From assembly GCA_946478975.1 (NCBI GenBank), contig CAMLEO010000047.1, positions 1 through 32,644 on the forward strand: a stretch of 32,644 bases of DNA, written 5' to 3'. Below the pieces are notes generated by a model that ran no database searches, was not told the DNA's origin, and worked only from the letters and a program-made list of their open reading frames with translations. Within the stretch, counting starts at the first letter, position 1. Each line of letters starts with the position of its first letter. The position numbers were made by a program, and so were the translations under genes. Source of the DNA: an uncultured Steroidobacter sp. (lineage in GTDB: Bacteria; Pseudomonadota; Gammaproteobacteria; Steroidobacterales; Steroidobacteraceae). This document shows positions 8,493 through 16,554 of this stretch, one piece after another.

Positions 8493-9772
8493 GTAACGCT
8501 CTCTCGGGACCATTGGACGGTGAAAACGGCGCCGCCATCGTCAGCGTTCCTGGCTGTGATGACGGCGCCGTGTCTCGACAGGATGCTCTGCGCGATCGCG
8601 AGGCCGAGGCCGGCGCCCGCGTGGCCGGGCGAGGGGCCGCGCCAGAATCGTTGGAACAAGCGCCCGGCGTTTTCCTCGATAAAGCCGGCGCCGCGATCGC
8701 GAACTTCGATTCTTCGACCCGGGCCGACGATCACATCGATACGGCCATCGCGAGGCGAATGAGCAATCGCGTTGTCGACGAGATTCGCGAGCACTCGCGC
8801 CAACGCTTCCGCATGGCCCTGCACGGAGTGGCCGCCCCGGTCGATCAGCTCGATGTCACAACCGCGCGCCACGGCCATCGGCAACATTCGTTCAACGACA
8901 TCCCGCGCGAGATTGGGCAAATGCACCGTCTGGTTCATCTGCGCATCGAGCGTGTCGGCCTGCGCGAGATCGAGCATTTGATTGACGAGCCGGGTCATCG
9001 CGGCCACGTCTTCGCGCAGGCGATCTTTCATTGGCCCCGGTTCGAGCGTATCGATGCGTAGTTTCAGGATGGACAGTGGTGTGCGCATTTCGTGCGCGGC
9101 GTCGGCAGTGAACGACTCCAACGTTCGCATCGCTTGCTGAAGCCGATCGAGCGCGCGGTTGATGGCAAGGACCAGCGCACGGACTTCACGCGGATTCGCG
9201 GGAATGGACAGGCGAGTGTCCATGCGCGAAGGGTCGAGTTCATCGACCTCCGCTGCGGAAGCAGACAATGGCGCGAGCATCCTGCGCACGATGTAAACAT
9301 TCAACAGCAGCACCAGAATGGTCACGGGCGTCACCGGCACGATGACGTGGTGATAGGCCTCCTGCAGAAACACCGGAGCGAACAACGTGAGACCATTGCC
9401 GCTCACGCTCATCGTCGCGAGTGCGCCGTTGGGCAACCGGCGAGCGCCTTCAACGATCTCTTCTCGGCCTCGTTCGGAGTGGCGAGTCCAATCCTGGTTC
9501 GTTGGCGACCCCGACGAATCAATATCGATATTCCATGTGCTCGCGCCGTACGGTGGCTCGATGTTTGTTATGTCGACGCCGTTAGCGAGAGCGGCGGAGA
9601 TGCGATCCGCCTGGCGGGTCAGCAACTGCTCGGCCAGCTTCGGATGATTGCGGCTGTAGATGAAGATGACGCCGACGATCTCGATCAGCGACACGACGAT
9701 CGCCGCTGCCACCAGGCGCAGCGAGATCTGGCGCAGCAGGCTGGGGCCGTGATTCGGCAGGGCCGTTGACAT
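8489..9772 (-). CDS. Sensor histidine kinase, QseC/PmrB-type
   Basis: A 427-residue membrane kinase. TM1 is at about residues 18-40 (LVAAAIVVSLIEIVGVIFIYS). A periplasmic loop of about 100 residues follows, then TM2 at about 145-165 (VIVPVTPVTILVLLLNVYI). A HAMP linker precedes the HisKA segment FTADAAHEMRTPLSILKL with phospho-acceptor H227. The ATPase domain has N330 in NLVDNAIAHSP, a G1 motif DRGAGF and a G2 motif AGAGLGLAIAQ. The start codon overlaps the regulator stop by one base (TGATG) and the stop overlaps the porin start by four bases (ATGA), so all three proteins are probably made in fixed ratio. The signal is unknown; the porin neighbour suggests a carbohydrate or related solute. 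Confidence 0.88.
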   Translation of the reverse strand: MSTALPNHGPSLLRQISLRLVAAAIVVSLIEIVGVIFIYSRNHPKLAEQLLTRQADRISAALANGVDITNIEPPYGASTWNIDIDSSGSPTNQDWTRHSERGREEIVEGARRLPNGALATMSVSGNGLTLFAPVFLQEAYHHVIVPVTPVTILVLLLNVYIVRRMLAPLSASAAEVDELDPSRMDTRLSIPANPREVRALVLAINRALDRLQQAMRTLESFTADAAHEMRTPLSILKLRIDTLEPGPMKDRLREDVAAMTRLVNQMLDLAQADTLDAQMNQTVHLPNLARDVVERMLPMAVARGCDIELIDRGGHSVQGHAEALARVLANLVDNAIAHSPRDGRIDVIVGPGRRIEVRDRGAGFIEENAGRLFQRFWRGPSPGHAGAGLGLAIAQSILSRHGAVITARNADDGGAVFTVQWSRESVT

Positions 9773-10446
9773 CAGGGTTGATTGAAAATGGCGTAGCCGA
9801 TGCCGTGAGCCGTTCTCACGAGCACGTTTGCTCCAGCGCTGCTCAATCGCTTGCGCAGCCGGGAGACCGCGCTTTCGAGCGCGTTGGGCGTGACCTCGTC
9901 ACCGAACGAGTACAGCGATTCTTCGAGCTGGTTCCGCCGCACGACTTGCTCGGCACGACGAAGCAGCTGCTCCAGCAATGCAACTTCGCGAGGGGGAATG
10001 TCGATACGCCGCTCGTCGACGGTGACGGTTCGAGTCGTCGTATCCAAGGCGACATTGCCGAGCTGCAGGATGACGCCGAGGCTCGCACCCGGCCGGCGCA
10101 GCAACGCACGACAGCGCGCCGCCAGTTCGGCGATCTCGAACGGCTTCATCACATAGTCGTCGGCGCCGCCATCCAGCCCGATCAAACGATCGTTGAGCCC
10201 GCTGCGCGCGGTGAGAATCAGGATCGGAATGGAATCGTTCGCCTGGCGCAGGCGACGCACCAGCTCCATGCCATCGCCGTCGGGCAGGCCCAGATCGAGC
10301 AGGATGAGCTCATAGTTCGCCGCCGCTCGCATCGCGAGCGCGTCCTTGAGCGAGCCGCAGCCATCGATGACGAAGCCTTGGCTCGACAATCCTTCCTGGA
10401 TGAGCTGTGCCAGCTGCGGATTGTCTTCAACCAGCAGCAGGCGCAT
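9772..10446 (-). CDS. OmpR-family response regulator, QseB/PmrA-type
   Basis: A 224-residue regulator. The receiver domain has E7, D8, phospho-acceptor D51, switch T79 and K101 (ADDYVMKPF). The winged-helix output domain has LESAVSRLRKRL and the final VRTAHGIGYAIF hairpin, the arrangement seen in QseB, PmrA and TctD relatives. It is the first gene of the operon with the kinase and the porin. Direct repeats just upstream (ACCTGAC spaced 11 bases, GTCAGCAT spaced 15 bases) are candidate binding sites for an OmpR-type dimer, so autoregulation is likely. The ATG at 10446 is the only reasonable start for an intact receiver domain. Confidence 0.9.
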   Translation of the reverse strand: MRLLLVEDNPQLAQLIQEGLSSQGFVIDGCGSLKDALAMRAAANYELILLDLGLPDGDGMELVRRLRQANDSIPILILTARSGLNDRLIGLDGGADDYVMKPFEIAELAARCRALLRRPGASLGVILQLGNVALDTTTRTVTVDERRIDIPPREVALLEQLLRRAEQVVRRNQLEESLYSFGDEVTPNALESAVSRLRKRLSSAGANVLVRTAHGIGYAIFNQP

Positions 10447-10466
10447 GACGGCGATCGCGAGTCGGG

Positions 10467-10516
10467 GTCAGCATCATCGGCGTCAGCATAAACAGGGGAC
10501 CTGACTAAAACCTGAC
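10467..10516. promoter_or_regulatory. Direct-repeat operator candidates between divergent genes
   Basis: Two pairs of direct repeats lie 21-70 bases upstream of the response-regulator start. ACCTGAC occurs at 10499-10505 and 10510-10516 (11-base period, one helical turn). GTCAGCAT occurs at 10467-10474 and 10482-10489 (15-base period). The 11-base pair reads GTCAGGT-TTTA-GTCAGGT on the minus strand, the layout expected for an OmpR-family dimer site overlapping the -35 region. The rest of the gap to 10625 shows only a ribosome site (AAGGA at 10613-10617) for the plus-strand gene. Confidence 0.45.
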
Positions 10517-10625
10517 ACGGCCGCCGCCCCGGCACCAGTCGGGGATCAACTCATGGCGGGCGCGGTCGGTTGACGGCGCTGGCGGGCCCACCGAAGATCG
10601 ACGCGAGCCACGAAGGAACGAAACC

Positions 10626-11162
10626 ATGAAATCCAGGGCCAAGCAGGTTTGTGTGCTGGGCAGCGCCGAGCCGGGATCGCAGGCATTCGAGCTGGCCGGT
10701 GCGGCGGGCGAGTTGCTCGCGAAGCGGGGGCTCACACTGGTGAGCGGCTGCGGTAGTCCCGCTACTCGAAACGCGGCGGAAAAAGCACTCGCCGCCGGCG
10801 GTCTGGTCGTCAGCATCGTGCCGTCCGGCGACATCGGTCTGAAAGACTGGCCGTGCAGCGTGTTGATTCCCAGCGGCATGGGCGACGCTCGCAATCTTCT
10901 GATGGCACTGGCGGGCGACGCATGCATCGTGATCGGCGGGCGCGCTGGAACGATTTCCGAAGTGTGCCTCGCGTGGTTGCATCATCGGCCGTTGCTGCCG
11001 CTCACCGGCTGCGGCGGATGGTCGGATCAGCTAGAACGCAATCCACCCGACGAACGTGCCAATTCCAGGATTCTTTCCTGGAGCTCGATCGCACAGCTGG
11101 AGCAGCGCTTCGTCGAGCTCGGCCTGTTGGATTCCGAGCGCGCGTTGAGCGGATATTTGTAA
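10626..11162 (+). CDS. SLOG/LOG-superfamily Rossmann protein (TIGR00725-like)
   Basis: A 178-residue cytoplasmic protein with a Rossmann-like nucleotide-binding fold. The order is KQVCVLGSAEPGS at the first strand, helix AFELAGAAGELLAKRGLTLVSGCG, then GMGDARNLLMA and the signature GGRAGTISEVCLAW. This last stretch corresponds to the GGxGTxxE motif of LOG and TIGR00725 proteins, sometimes labelled lysine-decarboxylase-like. Some relatives are cytokinin-activating phosphoribohydrolases and others sense nucleotides; this protein lacks the complete PGGxGTxxE form, so enzymatic activity is uncertain. An AAGGA site eight bases before the ATG supports the start. It is transcribed divergently from the two-component/porin operon and its link to neighbours is unclear. 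Confidence 0.75.
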   Translation: MKSRAKQVCVLGSAEPGSQAFELAGAAGELLAKRGLTLVSGCGSPATRNAAEKALAAGGLVVSIVPSGDIGLKDWPCSVLIPSGMGDARNLLMALAGDACIVIGGRAGTISEVCLAWLHHRPLLPLTGCGGWSDQLERNPPDERANSRILSWSSIAQLEQRFVELGLLDSERALSGYL

Positions 11163-11238
11163 TCGCCCCATATTGAAACACACCGGGCGATGGCGTAGCG
11201 TCGTCCGACCGCATGGGGATCACACGGAGTGTTGTTTC

Positions 11239-13995
11239 ATGAAGAAGAATCGTGAGGGAGGTGCGCGGCTGCTGGCCGGCGCGCTCGCAATAGTCACATT
11301 TTCACCGACGGTGCTGCTGGCGAAGGATGCCATTCCAAATCTGGGCGGCGGCTTACAACAATTCGCTTCACCGCCCGCGTCGGCGAGAAGCGCCCGCTCG
11401 GTATCGCAAGTCATCAATCCAGTGCAGCTCGACGACGCGGGCCGTGCGCTCGTGAAGGTCACGTTGGACGGCAAGAGCTCGCCCGCAGCCATGTTGCAGA
11501 GTCTGCAGAGCATGCCCGGCGTGGAAGTCGTCGCCACCGATATGAGTTATCGCGCCGGCGTCATCGAAGCCTATGTGCCGACCGGTTCGCTGGCGAGCGT
11601 CGCCAAGAAACAGGGCGTGCTGGCCGTCGTGCCCTCCAGCCCGTTTGTTACCAACGTCGGCAGCACCGACAGCCAGGGCATCGTGCAGCACCGGGTCGAC
11701 AAAATCGTCGGCGTCGACGGCGCAGGCGTGACGGTCGGCGTGATGTCCGACAGTTACGATACCAACGCAGCTCCTAACAGCGCCGCGTTGGATATTTCCA
11801 CCGGCGACTTGCCGGGCCCGGGCAATCCGCTCGGCAACACTCAGCCGGTGGTCGTGATTCAGGATTCACCGGGCGGCACTGACGAAGGCCGCGCGATGCT
11901 GCAGATCGTTCATGATCTTGCACCCAAAGCGCGCCTGGGCTTTGCGACCGCGAACGGCGGCGAGGTGAACTTCGCCAATAACATTCGTGCGCTGGCGGGC
12001 TTTCCAGACGCGCCGAACGCAGTGTCCGGCTTCAAAGCAGACATCATCGTCGACGACGTGGTTTATCTGAACGAGCCGTTCTTCCAGGACGGCATCGTCG
12101 CGAAAGCCGTCGATGAGGTGGCTGCGAAAGGCATCTCTTATTTTTCTTCTGCGGGCAATCGACCGGCGACGCAGGCTTACGATTCCAAAATACGCATCGT
12201 GCCGGCCAGGCCCGAGTCATGGCAGAACACCAACCTGGATTTCACCGGCGTCGATCCGGCGTTGTACGCGGGCGGATTTCATAACTTCGCCGCGCGGGGC
12301 GACGTGGACATCGCGCAGACGGTGAATTTCAGCAATGGCAGCAAGATCGTGCTCCAGTGGAACGAGCCCTACGATCCAGTGCCGCCGCGGCCGGTCGGTG
12401 CGCCGCTCGCGTCTGGGGTCAGCACGGTGCCCGCTGGCGGCTCGTCGAGCTTCACGTTCGTGGGAACGGCCGGGCAGCTGGTGGAAATCTTCGTCGATGC
12501 GGATACGTCGACGACCGGCGTGGCCAATCCCGATCTCACTTTCAGCCTGCGCGATCCCAGTGGCCAGGAAATTCAGTTCGTCGATGCCGGCGGCAATCCC
12601 GAATCGTTGACGCTGGAGCTGCCCGTGAACGGCACCTACACGGTGGTCGTCGACAGCTTCTCGGCGGCGCAGTTCGGCGACTATCTGTATCGCGTGCAGC
12701 CGGTGGAAGTGGTGGAGCAGGTTCTGTCGGATTACAACCTGCTGTTCTTCCTCCCGGATGGCACGTTCTTCGGCGCGTCGGCGGAGCAGAACCGGTTCAC
12801 CAACCGGCCGCTGGAACTGGTGACGATGCCGGCCGGGCAGTTGCAGGTGGTGATTGCGCGAGCAAACGTTCCGAACGCCAGGAATAGAAACGTTGCGGAC
12901 CGCATTCGTTACGTCGGCTTCAGCGGCGTGAACCCGCAGGAATATTTCAGCTATCTCGATCCGGTGACCTACGGTCACAACTCGGCGCAAGGCGCGATGG
13001 GCGTCGCGGCGTATGCGTTCTATGCGCCGTTCATACCGGAAGCGTTCACGTCGCCGGGACCGTCGACCATCTATTTCGACCAGGACAACAAACGTTATCG
13101 CTCGCCGCAGATCCGGCAGAAGCCGGATATGGCCGCGATGGATGGCGCGAACACCACGTTCTTCACCTCCGACTCGGCGGTGGATCCGGACACGTTCCCG
13201 AACTTCTTCGGCACCAGCGCGGCGGCTCCGCATGCAGCGGCGATTGCAGCGTTGGTGCTCGATGCAGCGGGCGGGCCGGGCAAGGTGTCGCCGAATCGCA
13301 TGCGCAAGATCCTGCAGGACAGCGCGTTCCGCCACGATCTCGATCCGTTCTTCTCGTCGGGCTTCGCGCTGACGTTCGGCAACTTCCTCACCATCAACGC
13401 GCAGGCGGACCAGAACTCGATTTCGCAGTTCGATCCCAATGTGTTCACGGTGACGCAGCTCGGTGTGCGTTCGTTGCGCAGCTTGTCCATCAACGGCAGC
13501 GGCGCCGATGTGACACAAACGCCGAAGGGCATCGTGTTCGATGAGCGTGGCACGCCGGTGACGGCGCCGCCGGGCCAACCGTTCGTCGTCGGACGCACCG
13601 TCGGCCTCAGCGCGGCGGATGTAACAGCGAGCTTCTCGCTGCCGGCCGATCCTCCGGGCCTGCCTGGCCAATGGAAACAACTGGATCTGAACTTCCGTGC
13701 GGGCAGCTTCGGCAGCGGCGACCTGTTGTCATTCGGTGTGGATCGCGACGAAGCCGACACTGCGGGTCCGAGTCCGGCAGCCGGCGGCAACTCAGCTGAC
13801 CTGCTCGGCGGCGGTGTGTCGATTCCGTCCGGACAATTGATCCCGGGCGGCGCGAACTTCTTCGGCACCTTCGATGGCGGCATGCCGTTCCGCGGCGAGT
13901 TCTTCAACCTGATCGGCAAGGGCTACAGCCAGCTCGATGGCTATGGATTCATCAATGCGGAAGCAGCGGTGAATGCCGTGAAGAGACGGAAGTAA
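11239..13995 (+). CDS. Exported serine peptidase of the S8/S53-like group with internal beta-sandwich domain
   Basis: A 918-residue secreted protease. A signal peptide is evident (LLAGALAIVTFSPTVLLA, residues about 9-27). A propeptide-like region follows to about residue 140. The catalytic domain begins around DGAGVTVGVMSDSYD with D171. The helix that normally carries the subtilisin HGT histidine reads GTDEGRAMLQIVHDLAP, with D215 and E216 instead. The nucleophile motif is FGTSAAAPHAAAIAA with S660. Between them, at about residues 390-500, is a pre-peptidase C-terminal (PPC)-like beta-sandwich ending TVVVDSFSAAQFGDYLYRV. The C-terminal part closes with GYGFINAEAAVNAV, typical of subtilase ends. 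The ATG at 11239 is preferred over the 22-codon-longer in-frame start because the signal peptide begins there. The protein probably acts extracellularly or in the periplasm; its substrate is unknown. Confidence 0.82.
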   Translation: MKKNREGGARLLAGALAIVTFSPTVLLAKDAIPNLGGGLQQFASPPASARSARSVSQVINPVQLDDAGRALVKVTLDGKSSPAAMLQSLQSMPGVEVVATDMSYRAGVIEAYVPTGSLASVAKKQGVLAVVPSSPFVTNVGSTDSQGIVQHRVDKIVGVDGAGVTVGVMSDSYDTNAAPNSAALDISTGDLPGPGNPLGNTQPVVVIQDSPGGTDEGRAMLQIVHDLAPKARLGFATANGGEVNFANNIRALAGFPDAPNAVSGFKADIIVDDVVYLNEPFFQDGIVAKAVDEVAAKGISYFSSAGNRPATQAYDSKIRIVPARPESWQNTNLDFTGVDPALYAGGFHNFAARGDVDIAQTVNFSNGSKIVLQWNEPYDPVPPRPVGAPLASGVSTVPAGGSSSFTFVGTAGQLVEIFVDADTSTTGVANPDLTFSLRDPSGQEIQFVDAGGNPESLTLELPVNGTYTVVVDSFSAAQFGDYLYRVQPVEVVEQVLSDYNLLFFLPDGTFFGASAEQNRFTNRPLELVTMPAGQLQVVIARANVPNARNRNVADRIRYVGFSGVNPQEYFSYLDPVTYGHNSAQGAMGVAAYAFYAPFIPEAFTSPGPSTIYFDQDNKRYRSPQIRQKPDMAAMDGANTTFFTSDSAVDPDTFPNFFGTSAAAPHAAAIAALVLDAAGGPGKVSPNRMRKILQDSAFRHDLDPFFSSGFALTFGNFLTINAQADQNSISQFDPNVFTVTQLGVRSLRSLSINGSGADVTQTPKGIVFDERGTPVTAPPGQPFVVGRTVGLSAADVTASFSLPADPPGLPGQWKQLDLNFRAGSFGSGDLLSFGVDRDEADTAGPSPAAGGNSADLLGGGVSIPSGQLIPGGANFFGTFDGGMPFRGEFFNLIGKGYSQLDGYGFINAEAAVNAVKRRK

Positions 13996-14004
13996 CATTG
14001 CACC

Positions 14005-14466
14005 ATGAGCGTTAGCGGTGCGCATTGGGTGGCAATCGTGGCGTTCGCTGCGATTGCCGCTGCACCGCTGACGTTCGCGAATGAAACATCCGATCGCGCG
14101 GCCATCGAGGCAGCCGCGCAAGCTTGGGTGAAGGCCTTCAACGCTCGCGACGCAAATGCACTGACCGCGTTGGCGACCGACGATCTGGTCGTGATCGACG
14201 CGAACGCTCCGCCCATGACTGGCATGCGCGCACGCAAAGCTTGGACGAATGGCCGCGGCCAGCTCACGAGCACCAGCAAAGAAATCGAGATCGATGGCGA
14301 TGTGGCCTGGAGAATCGCGGTGCTGGGCAAAGGGCAGGCGCTGGAAATCTGGAAGCGCGTCGGCGGTCAATGGAAGATTCATCGCCAGATGTCATTCAAC
14401 GTCCTGACACCCTCGAACCTGTTGCCGCCGCCGACGGAGCCTGCGCTCGATCGGCCGGCGAATTAA
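14005..14466 (+). CDS. Exported SnoaL/DUF4440-like NTF2-fold protein
   Basis: A 153-residue small protein. A signal peptide is visible (AIVAFAAIAAAPLTFA, cleavage near residue 25). It is followed by the cone-fold pattern of the DUF4440/SnoaL group: DRAAIEAAAQAWVKAFNARDANALTALATDDLVVID, then MTGMRARKAW, and the closing strand IWKRVGGQWKIHRQMSFN. Proteins of this kind are often periplasmic with no known reaction. It starts nine bases after the protease stop, so the two are probably co-transcribed. Its stop codon overlaps that of the convergent exonuclease gene in the sequence TTAA. The ribosome site is weak. Confidence 0.75.
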   Translation: MSVSGAHWVAIVAFAAIAAAPLTFANETSDRAAIEAAAQAWVKAFNARDANALTALATDDLVVIDANAPPMTGMRARKAWTNGRGQLTSTSKEIEIDGDVAWRIAVLGKGQALEIWKRVGGQWKIHRQMSFNVLTPSNLLPPPTEPALDRPAN

Positions 14467-15296
14467 CTTTGCACTTTCGCCGCCGCTTTCTGACAGCGCT
14501 CCAATAACCGCGCGTCGCCGATTTTGCTGGCGAGCTCGGTGAAGGCGGGCGTCGGACCTTTCCATCGAAGTGCATCGACATCGCTGAACAGCGGCGCATC
14601 GGTGCGCAGCGTCGCCAGCTTCTTGAACAGCAAGGCGAGCTCCAGTCGCTCGCCGAGCACCTCGGGCGGAAAGTTCTCGATCGCGCCATATTTATTGACC
14701 ATGCGAGCGGCGCCGACTTTGCCGATGCCTTCCAGGCCGGGATAACCGTCGGCGGTATCGCCGACCAGCGCCAGGAAATCGGGAATTCGCTCCGGCGGCA
14801 CGCCGAACTTCTCGACCACGGCCGGCGCATCGCGCATGGCCTTCGCCTTGCGATCCATTTGCACGACTCGATCGTCGCGCACGCATTGCGCGAGATCCTT
14901 GTCGGGCGTCCAGATGCACACCTTCTGCACGCGAGCATCCTGAGCGGCAAGGTGGGCAGCGGAGGCGAGCGCATCGTCGGCTTCCAGCTCCGTCATCGGC
15001 CACACCGTCACGCCCATCGCGGCCAACGCTTCTTCCAACGGATGAAACTGCGCAAACAGCGCCGGCTCGATGCCGTCGCCGGTTTTGTAGCCCGGCCAGA
15101 GCGAGTTGCGAAACGATTCGATGACATGGTCGGTTGCGACGCCGACGTGAGTGCCGCCTTGCTCGACCAGCTCCAGCACGGTGTGCAAGACGCCGTTGAC
15201 GGCGCCAAAGGGACGGTCCTGGCCTTTGTTGAAGCGGCGCAGACCGTAGAAATGGCGGAACAGCTCGTAGGTGCCGTCGATGAGATGAATGATCAT
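14463..15296 (-). CDS. Stand-alone 5'-3' exonuclease (PolA N-terminal/FEN-like)
   Basis: A 277-residue FEN-superfamily nuclease acting on DNA flaps or RNA primers. Metal-binding acidic residues are in place: D7 in IHLIDGTYELFR, D107/D108 in ELEADDALAS, the TPDKDLAQCV segment, and D180/D183 in GDTADGYPGLEGIGKVGAARM, which is the helix-hairpin-helix motif. The size fits the single-domain form rather than full DNA polymerase I. The ATG at 15296 is chosen since the conserved IIHLIDGT strand begins right there; the open frame extends upstream to 15602 but overlaps the divergent membrane gene. A TATAAC box ends about ten bases before the ATG, so the transcript may be nearly leaderless. No polymerase gene is adjacent. 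Confidence 0.88.
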   Translation of the reverse strand: MIIHLIDGTYELFRHFYGLRRFNKGQDRPFGAVNGVLHTVLELVEQGGTHVGVATDHVIESFRNSLWPGYKTGDGIEPALFAQFHPLEEALAAMGVTVWPMTELEADDALASAAHLAAQDARVQKVCIWTPDKDLAQCVRDDRVVQMDRKAKAMRDAPAVVEKFGVPPERIPDFLALVGDTADGYPGLEGIGKVGAARMVNKYGAIENFPPEVLGERLELALLFKKLATLRTDAPLFSDVDALRWKGPTPAFTELASKIGDARLLERCQKAAAKVQS

Positions 15297-15407
15297 GGCC
15301 GCTACGTTATACCGCGGCGGGCAGTTTCGGCTATGGACAGCGCTCCGCCGGGTCGCGCAGTATCGCGCCGGGACTCTAGTCCACCCAACGATGGAGCGGT
15401 GCGCGGG

Positions 15408-16421
15408 ATGCTGGGATCGACCATGCTCGATGTGGCCATTGGAATCGTGTTCGTATTCGTGCTGTTGAGCACGGTGTGCTCCGCGATTCGCGAAGGCCTG
15501 GAAGCCTTGCTGAAAACGCGGGCGGCATACCTGGAACAGGGCATTCGCGAGCTGCTGCACGATATCGACGGCAAAGGACTCGCCAACAGCTTCTTCAATC
15601 ACCCGATGATTTTTGCGTTGTATTCGGGCGGGTACAGGGGCGCGGCGCAGCCCAGTTCCCAGGAACCGAAGCTGCTGGCGCGAGGCGGCTCGCTGCCTTC
15701 ATACATTCCTTCGGGAAGCTTTGCGATCGCGCTGCTGGATATCGCCGCGAAGGGTCCGGTCACCGATGACGCGAGCAGTGACGCGGCCTCACCGGTGCTC
15801 TCGCTGGAATCCGTGCGAGCCAGCATTCGTAACTTAAAAAATCCTCCGGTACAGCGTGCGTTGCTGGCTGCCATCGACGCAGCCGAAGGCGATTTGAACC
15901 GTGCGCGAGCAAACATCGAAGCCTGGTACGACAGCGCGATGGATCGCGTTTCGGGCTGGTACAAGCGCACCACGCACTGGGTGATCTTCTGGATCGCACT
16001 AGCGCTGGCCGTCGGTCTCAACATCGATACATTGGCGATCGCTGATTATTTGTATCGTCACGACGCAGCCCGCGAAACGGTCGTCGCCCTGGCGGCTGAC
16101 GCAACTCACAACGACACCGCCGCCGGCATCACCTACACCGAAGCGGCCACTCAACTGCGGTCGCTGGGTTTGCCGATGGGCTGGTCGGACTGGCGGCGCC
16201 CGAATGTTTCCAACGCCTGGTACGGCCCGGTGTGGGCCATCGCCGGGCCGATTCTCGGCTGGCTGGTCACTGCGTTCGCGGCCACCTTGGGTGCACCGTT
16301 CTGGTTCGATTTATTGAACAAGATCATGGTGATTCGTTCGACGGTCAAGCCGCATGAGAAGAGCCCGGAAGAGGCGTCGGAGGATCGGCAACGTTCCGAC
16401 GCCGCGCCAAAGCCACGGTAG
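15408..16421 (+). CDS. Unrecognised inner-membrane protein with three predicted helices
   Basis: A 337-residue protein of no family I can name. TM1 lies at the very N-terminus (LDVAIGIVFVFVLLSTVCSA). A soluble stretch of about 150 residues follows, with SFFNHPMIFALYSGGYRG and a helical part rich in charged residues. TM2 is at about residues 185-212 (THWVIFWIALALAVGLNIDTLAI). TM3 is near the C-terminus (VWAIAGPILGWLVTAFAATLGAPFWFDLLNKIM), followed by a charged cytoplasmic tail. The start could be the ATG at 15408 or the one at 15423; the reading frame further upstream overlaps the exonuclease gene and is not credible. It is divergent from the exonuclease gene and 133 bases from the secretion operon, with a promoter candidate between, so it is probably a separate unit. 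Confidence 0.7.
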   Translation: MLGSTMLDVAIGIVFVFVLLSTVCSAIREGLEALLKTRAAYLEQGIRELLHDIDGKGLANSFFNHPMIFALYSGGYRGAAQPSSQEPKLLARGGSLPSYIPSGSFAIALLDIAAKGPVTDDASSDAASPVLSLESVRASIRNLKNPPVQRALLAAIDAAEGDLNRARANIEAWYDSAMDRVSGWYKRTTHWVIFWIALALAVGLNIDTLAIADYLYRHDAARETVVALAADATHNDTAAGITYTEAATQLRSLGLPMGWSDWRRPNVSNAWYGPVWAIAGPILGWLVTAFAATLGAPFWFDLLNKIMVIRSTVKPHEKSPEEASEDRQRSDAAPKPR

Positions 16422-16453
16422 AGGTGTCAAGAAGCACGACGACGCGTCGCCCA

Positions 16454-16482
16454 TTGCCGACAGCCGGACGACTGCATATGAT
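16454..16482 (+). promoter_or_regulatory. Sigma-70-like promoter candidate for the type I secretion operon
   Basis: TTGCCG at 16454-16459 and TATGAT at 16477-16482 are separated by 17 bases. They match the -35 and -10 consensus at 4/6 and 5/6 positions. The pair lies about 72 bases before the GTG of the ABC transporter gene, after the stop of the membrane protein gene. It is the only good pair seen in this gap and could drive the whole operon. Confidence 0.45.
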
Positions 16483-16554
16483 CCCGAGCCAGCGGGAATC
16501 GTGATCGTCGCGCCATGACGGGCTGACACGCGATTGAAATAAAAAGGATCCAGG

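Noticed and set aside
12217..13680. Minus-strand open frame of 487 codons opposite the protease gene
   Set aside because: Arg/His-rich translation without any recognisable motif, completely overlapped by the protease.
15371..15382. Short near-palindrome GGACTCTAGTCC in the divergent gap
   Set aside because: Only five base pairs with a two-base centre; too short to support a regulatory claim.
14859..15407. Upstream extension of the membrane protein frame (183 codons)
   Set aside because: It is antisense to the conserved exonuclease gene; the hydrophobic start of the real protein lies at 15408 or 15423.
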